A DNA stretch of 64,000 nucleotides, from contig NZ_CP045073.1 of assembly GCF_009301415.1 (NCBI RefSeq), forward strand, positions 868,001-932,000. Direction: 5' to 3'. A program made the translations under genes and the position numbers. A model generated the notes under the pieces. The model searched no databases. It saw nothing but the letters and a program-made list of their open reading frames with translations, and was not told the origin of the DNA. Source of the DNA: Paracoccus kondratievae. GTDB taxonomy: Bacteria; Pseudomonadota; Alphaproteobacteria; Rhodobacterales; Rhodobacteraceae. Positions 25,246 to 41,433 of the stretch are shown here, piece after piece (position 1 is the stretch's first letter; each line of letters opens with the position of its first letter).

Positions 25246-26255
25246 GCGAAACCACGAGGCTTATTCGCCGGAGCGGCCATGGCGTTAGGGAAGGTATAGC
25301 CCGCAGCGACAGGCGCCGCTGCCGCGAAGCCTCCGTAGGTCGCTGCCTTCGCCACGTTCGCGGTGAGTTTGAACCGATCACCGAACACCCGGCGCCACTG
25401 GCGGGTCGCCTCATCCATATCCACGGCGTCTTGGGCTCGACGGGCTATGTCGGCATAGACGCGAACCTTCTCGATGAAATCCTTCCATTGTGCGACCGAC
25501 ACTTTGCCAAGGATATCGTTCGACGGGTCCGCAGGGTCAGCGAGGAACGGCTTCTGATTATTCGCTGCGAGCCAGGCGTATTCATTGTAGATATTCGCGA
25601 GAAGCTGCGCGAACCCTTCGCCGTAATGCGTTTCTGTCGCTGGCGCGTGCCGCGAAACAAGAACTTCCAGGACAAAACCCTTCGGGCGACGCCCGCTCGG
25701 GTTCATCCTGCGCCACCACTTGAACAGTTTGACGAGCGGTTTGAACCGGCCGCCGAACCTTTGATTCTGCTCTGCGCTCCAACTGGTATGAACCGGCGGA
25801 TTCGTGAACTTCCACGTGCCCGTATCACGATCAGGGATCATGTATCCGTTCCAAGCCGGCACGACCGGGACGATATCCATCTCGGCCTGCCACGTCTCCA
25901 CACGTACCGAGCGCTTGTTGATCCGCTCGACCACGTAACCATTGCCACCATCTTCAAGCGCGCGGCACACTTCTTTCAGCACATCGTCAGGATGATCACT
26001 GGTCGAGAAGTTCGTGACGACGATGATGTCAACATCCGGGCGCTCCAACTCGCCAGCTGAAGTGCGCGGCCGGATGGACGTACTGCGAGCATAACTCCCT
26101 GACAGAAAGCTGCTTACGTATCTATCCTTGAAGCTCTGCTGGGTCCGCAGGTGTTTACGGATGCCGTTGTGGCCACCGGAAGCCTTGGTCTTCGTCGTTT
26201 GGCTGGGCTCGATATCTTCGAGCAATTCGGTAAATCGAGCCTGTGGAACCGGCAT
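25242..26255 (-). CDS. cap1: CBASS CD-NTase (cyclic oligonucleotide synthase)
   Basis: A 337-residue nucleotidyltransferase expected to make a cyclic di- or trinucleotide alarm signal on infection. The pol-beta core is visible: Gly53-Ser54 in LSGSYARSTSIRP, Asp74 and Asp76 in PDVDIIVV, and the third Asp127 in AEMDIVPVVP. The chain ends in RGFA, a small C-terminal residue as needed for Cap2-mediated conjugation. I choose ATG 26255 because GAGGGTGCC precedes it and MPVPQARFTELLEDIEPS looks like a family N-terminus; the frame is open to 26423. The Cap4-SAVED partner suggests a trinucleotide-like product, but the clade and product cannot be assigned by eye. Confidence 0.88.
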   Translation of the reverse strand: MPVPQARFTELLEDIEPSQTTKTKASGGHNGIRKHLRTQQSFKDRYVSSFLSGSYARSTSIRPRTSAGELERPDVDIIVVTNFSTSDHPDDVLKEVCRALEDGGNGYVVERINKRSVRVETWQAEMDIVPVVPAWNGYMIPDRDTGTWKFTNPPVHTSWSAEQNQRFGGRFKPLVKLFKWWRRMNPSGRRPKGFVLEVLVSRHAPATETHYGEGFAQLLANIYNEYAWLAANNQKPFLADPADPSNDILGKVSVAQWKDFIEKVRVYADIARRAQDAVDMDEATRQWRRVFGDRFKLTANVAKAATYGGFAAAAPVAAGYTFPNAMAAPANKPRGFA

Positions 26256-26368
26256 GGCACCCTCATATGTTCTTCGTTCGTTTAAAATCAGCGCCATCGA
26301 CGCCACCCCATCCAGTAGCGCACCTGTCGGCAACCGATCTTCCTTTGCCATTGACTCGCTGGCAAGAT

Positions 26369-26399
26369 AGATATACGAACTATACGCACGCCACGTCAA
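26369..26399 (-). promoter_or_regulatory. probable CBASS promoter with candidate CapW site
   Basis: On the minus strand TTGACG (-35) and TATATC (-10) are 18 bases apart, about 110 bases before the CD-NTase start. Overlapping them on the plus strand is TATACGAACTATACG, a TATACG direct repeat with partial dyad symmetry. The divergent WYL-regulator gene begins only 37 bases away, so a repressor bound here could control both directions. Confidence 0.5.
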
Positions 26400-26435
26400 T
26401 ATCAGATTAGTTTCTAACCCCATGAAGGATCACGA

Positions 26436-27299
26436 GTGCGCTGGGGCATCGAGCAAAGGCTAGAGTTCATCGAGTTCCGTCTGTTCTGGGAGGGATCGAT
26501 CAATCGCGCCAACATCACAGAGTTCTTCGGCGTGTCGGTGCCGCAGGCGTCCAAGGATTTGACGCTCTATCAGGAGCGCGCGCCAGGAAACATGGAGTAT
26601 GACCCCCGCGCCAAGCGCTATGTCGCCGCCGAAAAGTTCGTTCTGCGCTTCCTCGAACCGGACCCTTACATCTATCTCTCGCAGCTTCGTTCGGTCGCCG
26701 AAGGCGCCGTGCCCGCGAGCGATTCCTGGATCGCGGCGCTTCCCAGCGCCGATGTCGCGCTGACCCCCAGGCGGGACATCGACATCGCGGTGCTGCGCAA
26801 GATTCTCGACGCCAGCCGCGAGGGCGCCTCGATCGACGTCTTCTACCAGTCGATGAACAAGGTGCGGCCGGACCCCATTTGGCGGCGGATCACGCCGCAC
26901 GCCTTCGGCTATGACGGGTTCCGCTGGCACGCGCGGGCCTATTGCCACCTTGAGCATAAGTTCAAGGACTTCCTCCTGCCGCGCATCCTCGAAGTCGGTG
27001 GGAAGGGCGAACCTGGGGAAGCCGGCGAGGGGGACTGGCTCTGGCACAACTATTTCGATGTCGTCATCGGCCCGCATCCGGGGCTTGCGGCGAGCCAGAA
27101 GAAGGTCGTCGCCAAGGATTATGGGCTGGATCAGGGAAATGGTGTGCTCTCGGTCCGTTACGCGATGCTCTTCTATGTTTTGAAGCGTCTGGGTTTGCTT
27201 GGTGACGCCGCGAAACAGAGCGCCCATACGCAACATATCGTAACGATAAACCGCAAAGAAACTGAGGCTGCGCTTGAGAAGGCGGAGTTTCAGCTATGA
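26436..27299 (+). CDS. capW: WYL-domain transcriptional regulator (CapW/BrxR-like)
   Basis: This 287-residue regulator has an N-terminal winged HTH (about residues 5-45, INRANITEFFGVSVPQASKD). The WYL domain is at about 130-190, with ASIDVFYQSM and RITPHAFGYDGFRWHARAYC. A C-terminal dimer-type extension follows. This architecture is that of CapW of CBASS and BrxR of BREX, repressors that release their operons on a ligand or DNA signal. The start is GTG 26436 with AAGGAT before it; an ATG at 26422 is out of frame. It is divergent from the CD-NTase and only 21 bases ahead of the helicase gene, so it may regulate both defence operons. Confidence 0.88.
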   Translation: MRWGIEQRLEFIEFRLFWEGSINRANITEFFGVSVPQASKDLTLYQERAPGNMEYDPRAKRYVAAEKFVLRFLEPDPYIYLSQLRSVAEGAVPASDSWIAALPSADVALTPRRDIDIAVLRKILDASREGASIDVFYQSMNKVRPDPIWRRITPHAFGYDGFRWHARAYCHLEHKFKDFLLPRILEVGGKGEPGEAGEGDWLWHNYFDVVIGPHPGLAASQKKVVAKDYGLDQGNGVLSVRYAMLFYVLKRLGLLGDAAKQSAHTQHIVTINRKETEAALEKAEFQL

Positions 27300-27320
27300 G
27301 AGAATCGGGGGCGCCGGCTA

Positions 27321-30829
<3,509 letters not shown>

Positions 30830-30833
<4 letters not shown>

Positions 30834-33655
30834 CCCAACCCTATAAGAAGAAACTGATCGAAGTCGCCATCCCGCTTGAGGCCATCAACGCCGCCTCGGC
30901 GCGGGAGAAGTCGATCCGGCATGGGCATCCCTCCACCCTGCATCTGTGGTGGGCGCGACGGCCGCTGGCGGCGTGCCGGGCGGTATTGTTTGCGCAACTG
31001 GTGGATGATCCGTCTAGCCTGCCCGACCAGTTCCCCACGCCCGAGGCGCAGGAGGCCGAACGCAAGCGGCTGTTCGCCATCATCGAAGACCTGGTGAAAT
31101 GGGAGAATTCGACCAACGAAGAGGTGCTGGAGCGCGCGCGGGCGGAAATCCGACGCTCTTGCGGGGACGAGCTGCCGCCGGTCTATGACCCGTTCTCGGG
31201 CGGCGGGTCGATCCCGCTGGAGGCGCAGCGGCTGGGCCTGCCCGCCTATGGGTCCGACCTGAACCCGGTGGCGGTGATGATCGGCAAGGCGATGATCGAG
31301 ATTCCGCCGAAGTTCAAGGACATGCCCCCCATCCACCCCGGCATCAAGGAGCGGTCGTTCTACCGCAACGCCGAAGGGCTGGCCGAGGATCTGAAATACT
31401 ACGGCGAATGGATGCGCGAGAAGGCGTGGGAGCGCATCGGGCATCTCTACCCGCAGGTGGACCTACCGAAAGAGTATGGCGGCGGCAAGGCGACGGTGAT
31501 CGCCTGGATCTGGGCGCGGACGGTGCCGAGCCCGGATCCGGCCTTTGCCGATGTGCAGGTGCCGATTGCGTCGAGCTTTCTGCTGAGTTCCAAGGCCGGG
31601 CGCGAGGCTTGGGTCGAGCCCGTCGTGGACCGTCACGCCAAGACCATCAGCTATCGTATCCGGCAGGGCGGGACGAAGACCGAGCTTGCGGCAGCGAAAA
31701 GCGGAACTAAAGGCTCACGAGCAAACTTCACTTGCCTCATGTCGGGATCGGCCATCACCGGCGACTATGTGAAGGAAATGGGCAAGGCTGGCCGGATGGG
31801 GCAAACCCTCATGGCCATCGTCGCCGAGGGTAAAGGCGGAAGGCGCTATGTCGCGCCGAACGACGAACATATCGCTACCGCGTTCACCCACGAGGCAGCG
31901 GCCATCGCGAAGGAAGCACGGGAAACCTTCCTGTCAGGTGAGACGCCCGCCCGTCTGACTGGGGGAACCTGCCATGCTTACGGGTTGGATCAGTGGGGAA
32001 AACTGTTCACCGACCGACAGCTTGTTGCGCTGAACACGTTCAGCGATCTGGTGCATGAGGCGCGGGCGCAGCTCGAGGCGGACGCCCTCGCCGCCGGGAT
32101 GGACCCCGACGAAACCCCGCTCCGCGACACCGGCAAAGGCGCTAAAGCCTATGCCGAGGCGGTAAGCGTGTATTTGGCGTTTGCCCTCAATCGGTCTGCT
32201 GATCGTGGATCAAGCATTTGCACATGGGATTCCTCACCCAAGATGGAGGCGCTGCGGAATACCTTCGGTCGGCAAGCAATTCCAATGACGTGGGATTTTG
32301 CCGAGGGAAACCCATTCTCGAAGGCAAGCGGCAATTTCCTCAACAATGTTGATTGGGTCCATAAATCTGTCCAGCTTCTCGTGCCAGCGGCTGCGGGATT
32401 TGAGGTGCAGCACGACGCACAGACCGTCCAGTATCCCGCAAACACGGTGATTTCCTCTGACCCGCCATATTACGACAATATCGGCTACGCTGATCTGTCG
32501 GACTTCTTTTTCTGCTGGATGAAACCAGCCATCAGACCTGTATTCGGTGACATCTTTGGTGTTCTGGCTACGCCAAAATCGGAAGAACTCGTCGCCACAC
32601 CCTATCGCCACGGCGGGAAAGAGGCCGCCGAGACCTTCTTTCTTGATGGTATGGGCAAAGCGATTGCCAACATGGCCCAACAGTCTTCCGATCAGTTCCC
32701 GGCGTCCATCTATTACGCTTTCAAGCAAAGCGAGGTTGCGCAGGAAGGTATCAGTTCCACCGGCTGGGCCACCTTCCTGCAAGCCGTGGTCGAAGCCGGT
32801 TATGCCGTCGTCGGCACCTGGCCGATGCGCACCGAAATGGCGAACCGCATGATCGCCTCAGGTACCAACGCCCTCGCCAACTCGGTTGTCCTCGTCTGCC
32901 GCAAGAAGGACGCCTCGGCCGAGGTCATCACCCGCGCCGAGTTCATCCGCGCACTGAAACGCGAACTGCCCCCCACCATCGCCGAGCTTCAGGCCGCCAA
33001 CATCGCCCCTGCCGACATGCCCCAATCGGCCATCGGCCCCGGCATGGGCGTGTTCTCGCGCTACAAGGCGGTGCTGGAATCCGACGATAGCCCGATGAGC
33101 GTCAAGACCGCGCTGCAACTGATCAACCGGGAACTCGACGAATATCTCGGCGGCATCGAGGGCGAGTTCGATTCCGAGACCCGCTTTGCCATCACCTGGT
33201 TCCAGCAGAACGGGAATGGCAAGGGCGATTACGGCGTGGCCGACAACCTCGCCCGTGCGCGCGGCATCTCGGTCGAAAGCGTGAAACATGCCGGGATCGT
33301 GGAAAGTGCCGCCGGCAAGGTCCGCATCCTGACCCGCGACGAGCTTGCCGAGGATTGGGAGCCGGAAAGCGATGGCCACCTGACGGTGTGGGAATGCCTC
33401 CAGCACCTCGTCAAGGCGCATGAGAGGGACGGCATCTCGCACGACACCGCCGTGTTGCTGAAAAAGATCGGCAGCCAGGCCGAGGCAGTGAAAGACCTAG
33501 CCTATTGCCTTTACGACATCAGCGCAAACAAGCGGAAGGATGCGAAGGAAGCGACGGCCTACAACGCCCTGATCGCCGACTGGGCCGAGTTGACCAAGGC
33601 GGCTGCGGGCATTCACGACACAAGCGGGGATCGCCAGATCCGCATGGGATTCTGA
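30830..33655 (+). CDS. DUF1156 adenine-specific DNA methylase (DrmMI/COG1743-like)
   Basis: This 941-residue methylase probably marks host DNA at adenines. The N-terminus KKKLIEVAIPLEAINAASAR and HPSTLHLWWARRPLAACRAV is the DUF1156 signature. The SAM site is DPFSGGGSIPLEAQ (about 119-132) and the catalytic motif DPPYYDNIGY is near residue 543. By eye the base composition shifts to more A+T at about 31.68-31.76 and 32.17-32.75 kb, across a variable part and the catalytic motif, which could be a swapped target-recognition region. Start overlaps the helicase stop (ATGA); the DUF499 gene follows after 13 bases. Confidence 0.88.
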
Positions 33656-33668
33656 GGGGAGCCGGAAC

Positions 33669-36968
<3,300 letters not shown>

Positions 36969-37059
36969 TAGGAGCTGGTTGCTTATCTTCTCAAGGACAA
37001 GACTGGCAGCGCAATTTTTGGTGACCGAAGTAGCAGCTTGATACAGAAAGCGGGGCGGC

Positions 37060-39180
37060 GTGGCTGACGGGCAGATCGAAACGGCGATAGCGGAACTGAC
37101 GCGGCTGCGGGACGATGACAACGCACATCGCGAGGTTCTCGACCGCGCAAGCTATACGATGCTGCATCGGCCTGCATTGGGTGGACGCCTGATCGCCATT
37201 CTTTGCGCCACGGAGGAGAACGCCCCGGAGCTGGAGCCACTCACCGAATTGCTGGCATCGGCACTGGATGCCGCGCGTATCGCCAGGGAGAACCGAAAGA
37301 AGCGAGGTGATACCTTTCTTGAGGCAGTGACGGATGCGGTCGAACTGGCTTCTGGCCAGGGGCGCCTGAGCCCCTTCCACCGCCTGCTTCTTGCAAGCGC
37401 ATGGACGAGGAACGGACTGCCCGCACCCGCATCTCTGGAGGTTTCTTCCGCCGATACGATGCTCGCAGCGCCCGACCCTGCCCAGCAGGATCGTGTCGCG
37501 GCGGAGGCGGCGCTGGAAGATCTGTTCCGCAGTCTGATCGAGCAGACCGAAGGCGATGCGCTCGCGCTGCATGCCGCGCTGACGGAGACGTTCCCGGCAA
37601 TGCCGTCGGCAATGCGCGAGCACGTCATCGCATGGTCGGTTGGACGATCGGAGCCGATCCATGCGAAGCTGGCATGTTTCTGGCTGCTCGATCCCGCTGC
37701 ACCGGCCCGCGCTGCGGCTGCGCGGGCGCTGAGCGAACGCGCCGCGGCAGGCACGCTCTCGCAGGAGATAGCGAGCAAGATGGTGATCCTGCGCAGCTGG
37801 ATGCCTCAGGGCGAGGCCCGCGCCTCGGTGGACAAGGCATTGAAACTCGCCATGCGGTCGGGTCTGGCGACCGGCGCGTCAGCCAGGCGGTGGACCATCA
37901 ATTCGGTCATGGCCACACTGCCCGATGGCGGCGGCGCGCAAAGCGTCATGATCGCACTACAATCGGGCGGAAGCCGCAAGACCGCGATGCTGCTCTTCAA
38001 GCAGGGCCACGGGGTCAAGGACGCCTATACCGTGCCCTGCACGTCGGCGAGCGAACAGAAGGCGCTGATCAGCCGCATCTGCCAGGAAACCGGCGCGGTC
38101 AAGGTGCCCCTCTCATGGCTCGAAGGCAGCCTCGCCATGGCGCTGGCCGATGGCCTTGCAGCAGGGCAACCCCCGGCCGCGGGGCTCATCGAGGTGGCGG
38201 AACTCTGTGGCCTCGACAAGCTGCGGCCGGAAGCGGTCACGACCGAGGCCCTGATCGCGGCGCTGCCCGTCACGGATCGCATACGCGGTCTCTCGGCGCA
38301 GGCGCGAGGCAAGCTGATCAATGCCAGCGAGGGCTGGTGGGATCGCCATGAGATCGTCCAGAGCTGGTTCGAGGAAAGCGATCATGCGCATGAGGTGCTC
38401 GAGGGCCGCCACAGCCCGCGCGCGCTGGACTCGGCGCTGTGGCGATGGCTCGAGACCCGACGCGACTTCTGGGCGCGACTTGTCGCGCGGGCGGCCGATG
38501 TGTTGACGGCGGCCGACCACCCGGACGCCAACAGCTTCACGGCCACGGCGGTGGCGCTCCTCGAAGGACGCGATCTGAAGAGGATCCCGGTCATGGCCGA
38601 TGTCCACGACCAGACAATCGAGGCGTGGGTGTTCGACGATCCGGACGTGGATCAGGATGCCACGCTTGAGGAATGGGTGGAAGAGGCGGAGGCAGATTCG
38701 CCAAAGCCGGAGCGGAAGGGCGAACTGGCACGCCTCGTGAAGGGCTCGGCGATCACGGCGGATTGGATCGACGGGTTCCTGATGTCGGTCACCATCGCGC
38801 CGAAGGTGATCGCGCCCAACAGGTGGTTGCCCGAAATCCTCGGCAGCGCCATTGGAAACCTGACGCCGGACAGTATCCAGCGCTTCGCCGATCTGATCCT
38901 GATGCGCGCGAACGCCTGCGTAGACCAAGCGAACAAGCCTGCGGAATTCACGGCCGCAATGTCCGGGCGCAGCCAGATGGCCATGCGGAACTGGGCGGCC
39001 GGGTTCAGCCATGCCTGCGAGCACTTTCGATCGTCCTGGCCTGCGAAGTCCACGGCCCCGGACGATCGGGCGATGATGCAGCGCGCTGCCGATGCGATGG
39101 CCACGGGCTTCAGCGCGGCCGAATTGAAGAGTCTCGGCCAGTGGATCGCTGCACGTCATGATCGAAACAGGGGTTCCTGA
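37060..39180 (+). CDS. unrecognised 706-residue protein with a UPF0149-like C-terminal segment
   Basis: I do not recognise the main part. It is almost wholly predicted helical and Ala/Leu-rich, with segments such as ARAAAARALSERAAAGTLS and RASVDKALKLAMRSG, suggesting HEAT-like repeats. No enzyme motif is visible. Residues about 567-592, ITADWIDGFLMSVTIAPKVI followed by APNRWLPEIL, resemble the UPF0149/YecA fold (usual form L-x-GFL-x-Al...P...i.p.eWlp), but no SEC-C zinc motif follows. The start is GTG 37060, 91 bases behind the ATPase gene and on the same strand, so it is probably the fourth gene of the DISARM-like operon and may be an adaptor or sensor. Confidence 0.75.
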   Translation: MADGQIETAIAELTRLRDDDNAHREVLDRASYTMLHRPALGGRLIAILCATEENAPELEPLTELLASALDAARIARENRKKRGDTFLEAVTDAVELASGQGRLSPFHRLLLASAWTRNGLPAPASLEVSSADTMLAAPDPAQQDRVAAEAALEDLFRSLIEQTEGDALALHAALTETFPAMPSAMREHVIAWSVGRSEPIHAKLACFWLLDPAAPARAAAARALSERAAAGTLSQEIASKMVILRSWMPQGEARASVDKALKLAMRSGLATGASARRWTINSVMATLPDGGGAQSVMIALQSGGSRKTAMLLFKQGHGVKDAYTVPCTSASEQKALISRICQETGAVKVPLSWLEGSLAMALADGLAAGQPPAAGLIEVAELCGLDKLRPEAVTTEALIAALPVTDRIRGLSAQARGKLINASEGWWDRHEIVQSWFEESDHAHEVLEGRHSPRALDSALWRWLETRRDFWARLVARAADVLTAADHPDANSFTATAVALLEGRDLKRIPVMADVHDQTIEAWVFDDPDVDQDATLEEWVEEAEADSPKPERKGELARLVKGSAITADWIDGFLMSVTIAPKVIAPNRWLPEILGSAIGNLTPDSIQRFADLILMRANACVDQANKPAEFTAAMSGRSQMAMRNWAAGFSHACEHFRSSWPAKSTAPDDRAMMQRAADAMATGFSAAELKSLGQWIAARHDRNRGS

Positions 39181-39347
39181 TAGTTGTTTCCACTGCGAAT
39201 GTCGTCCGAAGGGGCGAGCGCCTGGGCTATCGCGGCGCGCATCCGGCGGAGGTGAGACTATCCGTCGGATCTGAAGGTGGTTGCTGTTCGAGAGCACGCG
39301 AGCCAGAGGAAAGCCCCACGACATTCTTGCTTCGAGGGTTGCCATCC

Positions 39348-40334
39348 TCAGAGAGGTGGTTGTGACAGCACAGAAGCTTTCCCCATCGCGCGAGCCATGC
39401 TCAACAAGCGTCGGCAGGCCGGGTTATCGTTTTGATCAGACCAGACCACGCTGAACGGCAACACTTCGTCCGCCAGTTGCCGGAATGCGATCCCCGGAAA
39501 TTGCCCGACGGTGGTGGCTTCGCTCGTCAAGGTGAGGCCACGACCGACCGCGACCAGCGACAGGATGTTGTCGCGGCCCACATGCTGGGAGTGAATGTCA
39601 GGGTGATGACCGAGACCGGCAAGGTGAGCGACCAGATAGTCGTGGATCTCCTGGCCCGGTGCGACATCGCTCACGATGAAGCGTTCACCTGTCAGATCAG
39701 GCCATCCGAGTTGGGCTTTGGCAGCCAGCGGGTGGTCGGTCGGCAGCACGACAAAGACCCGTTCGCACCAGAGATGCTCCGTTTCGCAGCCATCCCAGCG
39801 AGCGGTTCCGGTAATGAAGGCGATGTCCAGGTCCAGCTTCCGGACAGCCGCGACATGCTCGGCAGGATTTCCGTCCATGAGGTCGATCTGAACCGTCGGA
39901 TGGTGCCTCCCGAACTTCCGCAGGAGGTCAAACAGAAACCCCGACGCCAGCGACGAGAAAATTCCGACCTTGAGCAGTCCCTGGTCAGCCCGGCCAACCG
40001 CAGCGACTTTTGTCACGCCGATGTCGATCTGCCGAAGGGCATGCCGGGCGCTGCGCAGAAACTCCTGCCCGGCGACTGTCAGCCGCACCCCGCCCGAATG
40101 TCGTATGAAAAGAGAAGCACCCAATTCATCCTCAAGGTCGCGGATCTGGCGGCTGACCGATGATTCATTGATGACGAGCGCGATTGCTGCCTTGCGGAAA
40201 CTCCCGTGGTCCGCCGCTGCAAGGAAATGCCGCAGCTGGCGCAACCGGATTGTGTTCTTACCGGCGCTGCCCTCGACAATACGCGCGAGGACGGAGCTAC
40301 CAGATGGGGCGTCCCTGTTCCGGCGCGCAGGCAT
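39348..40334 (-). CDS. LysR-family transcriptional regulator
   Basis: This 328-residue regulator has an N-terminal LysR HTH (about residues 30-90, LRQLRHFLAAADHGSFRKAA and ESSVSRQIRDLEDELGASLF). The LysR substrate domain is at about 120-310, including the effector-pocket style DLDIAFITG and RVFVVLPTDHPLA. The first 28 residues are unusual, and the true start might be later, but no in-frame ATG lies before LRQLRHF. It is divergent from the TetR gene; the 250-base gap between them carries the promoters. LysR genes often stand at this edge of Trb-type elements, so a role in transfer control is possible. Confidence 0.85.
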   Translation of the reverse strand: MPARRNRDAPSGSSVLARIVEGSAGKNTIRLRQLRHFLAAADHGSFRKAAIALVINESSVSRQIRDLEDELGASLFIRHSGGVRLTVAGQEFLRSARHALRQIDIGVTKVAAVGRADQGLLKVGIFSSLASGFLFDLLRKFGRHHPTVQIDLMDGNPAEHVAAVRKLDLDIAFITGTARWDGCETEHLWCERVFVVLPTDHPLAAKAQLGWPDLTGERFIVSDVAPGQEIHDYLVAHLAGLGHHPDIHSQHVGRDNILSLVAVGRGLTLTSEATTVGQFPGIAFRQLADEVLPFSVVWSDQNDNPACRRLLSMARAMGKASVLSQPPL

Positions 40335-40584
40335 GACGCATCATCCCGAACCGCAGTTGGCTTCTGGCCGGCGCTCGTTTGCAGCCTGCCGACGAGGGCA
40401 CCGGCGCATGCCACAAGAGAGGCGCGCGCCATGATGCCCAGATTCGTACGCGACCATCTCCCCTCCTCTCCGCCTCAAACTTAATATCATTCAGTTCTTG
40501 GGATGGTGCTGCTTGACATCGGCTCCGTCAACGAAAAAAATAAATCGCATTCAGTTTTCACGCACAGTTGCAGCAGGGATCCCG

Positions 40585-41217
40585 ATGGCTCGGCCCAGGA
40601 AGGAGCAGGAACTTGATATTCCTCGCCGCGCGGTCGAGGAAACGATCCGCCTGCTGGCACAGCAGGGTGACTTCGGTGTTCCACTGACGGCAGTGGCACA
40701 AGCCGTGGGATGCACGGCGCCGGCCCTTTACGGCCATTTCCGTAACAAGAATGCTTTGCTGCGCGCGGCGCGCGATGAAGGCTTTGGACGGCTCTACAAT
40801 GAGAAGTTCGCGGTTTTCGAACAGATGCGAGGCGATCCGCTCGGCTATTTGCGCGATGGCAGCTATGCCTATGCGCGCTTCGCCCTGGAGAACCCCACTC
40901 TGTACCGGCTGATGTTCTCACCGCCCCCGAAGCTTGGGGTGAGCGATGATCCGTGGTCAAGCGAAGCGAGTCGTCAGGTCCTGAGTCTGCTGCTGACCGG
41001 CCTTCGCTCATCTCAGGAGCATGGTTACTTGCCGGGCGCTGACCTGCGACGCTACGGCTTCATGTTCTGGTCAACGATCCATGGCGCGGTCAGTCTGAAC
41101 ATTCAGAACCGCCTGCTGGACCACGCGGCGAAGTGGGACTCGACGCAGAGCGTGATAGACGCGCTCATGGAGATGATCGCGGCAACCGGCCCGGCCAAAC
41201 ACCCGATCACGTCATGA
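40585..41217 (+). CDS. TetR-family transcriptional regulator
   Basis: This 210-residue regulator has an N-terminal TetR HTH (about residues 10-60, AVEETIRLLAQQGDFGVPLT and ALYGHFRNKNALLRAA). The C-terminal ligand domain is of the WHG type (YARFALENPTLYRLMFSPP, a TetR_C_13/WHG-like motif). ATG 40585 is preferred to an open frame from 40498 because it begins the family N-terminus MARPRKEQELDIPRRAVEET. It overlaps the convergent DUF2274 end by 6 bases. No enzyme target is adjacent, so the regulated genes are unclear; the trb operon or the LysR gene are candidates. Confidence 0.87.
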   Translation: MARPRKEQELDIPRRAVEETIRLLAQQGDFGVPLTAVAQAVGCTAPALYGHFRNKNALLRAARDEGFGRLYNEKFAVFEQMRGDPLGYLRDGSYAYARFALENPTLYRLMFSPPPKLGVSDDPWSSEASRQVLSLLLTGLRSSQEHGYLPGADLRRYGFMFWSTIHGAVSLNIQNRLLDHAAKWDSTQSVIDALMEMIAATGPAKHPITS

Positions 41218-41433
41218 GCGGATCTTTCGCGCCTTTGCAAAGCCACGATCCGTGGCGATGAACCGCTCCAACATCGGCACGATCAGCCTGAGGGGATCCG
41301 CGGCGGGCTGGCTGCTCTCGCGGGCCAGTACCTCGGCATAGGCGATCAGATCGCGGTGAAGCGACGCGGGCAGCTCCACTGTCACCTTCACGGGCTTGTC
41401 GTCCGGCAGCGGGCCGAGTTTCAGCTTTGTCAT
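41212..41433 (-). CDS. DUF2274 protein at the end of the trb operon
   Basis: This 73-residue protein begins MTKLKLGPLPDDKPVKVTVE and contains LPASLHRDLIAYAEVLARES. It looks like a ribbon-helix-helix style short DNA-binding protein of the DUF2274 family. It regularly follows trbI in alphaproteobacterial Trb-type elements. Its start overlaps the trbI stop as ATGA. A decayed copy lies at 20978-21268. Confidence 0.85.
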   Translation of the reverse strand: MTKLKLGPLPDDKPVKVTVELPASLHRDLIAYAEVLARESSQPAADPLRLIVPMLERFIATDRGFAKARKIRS

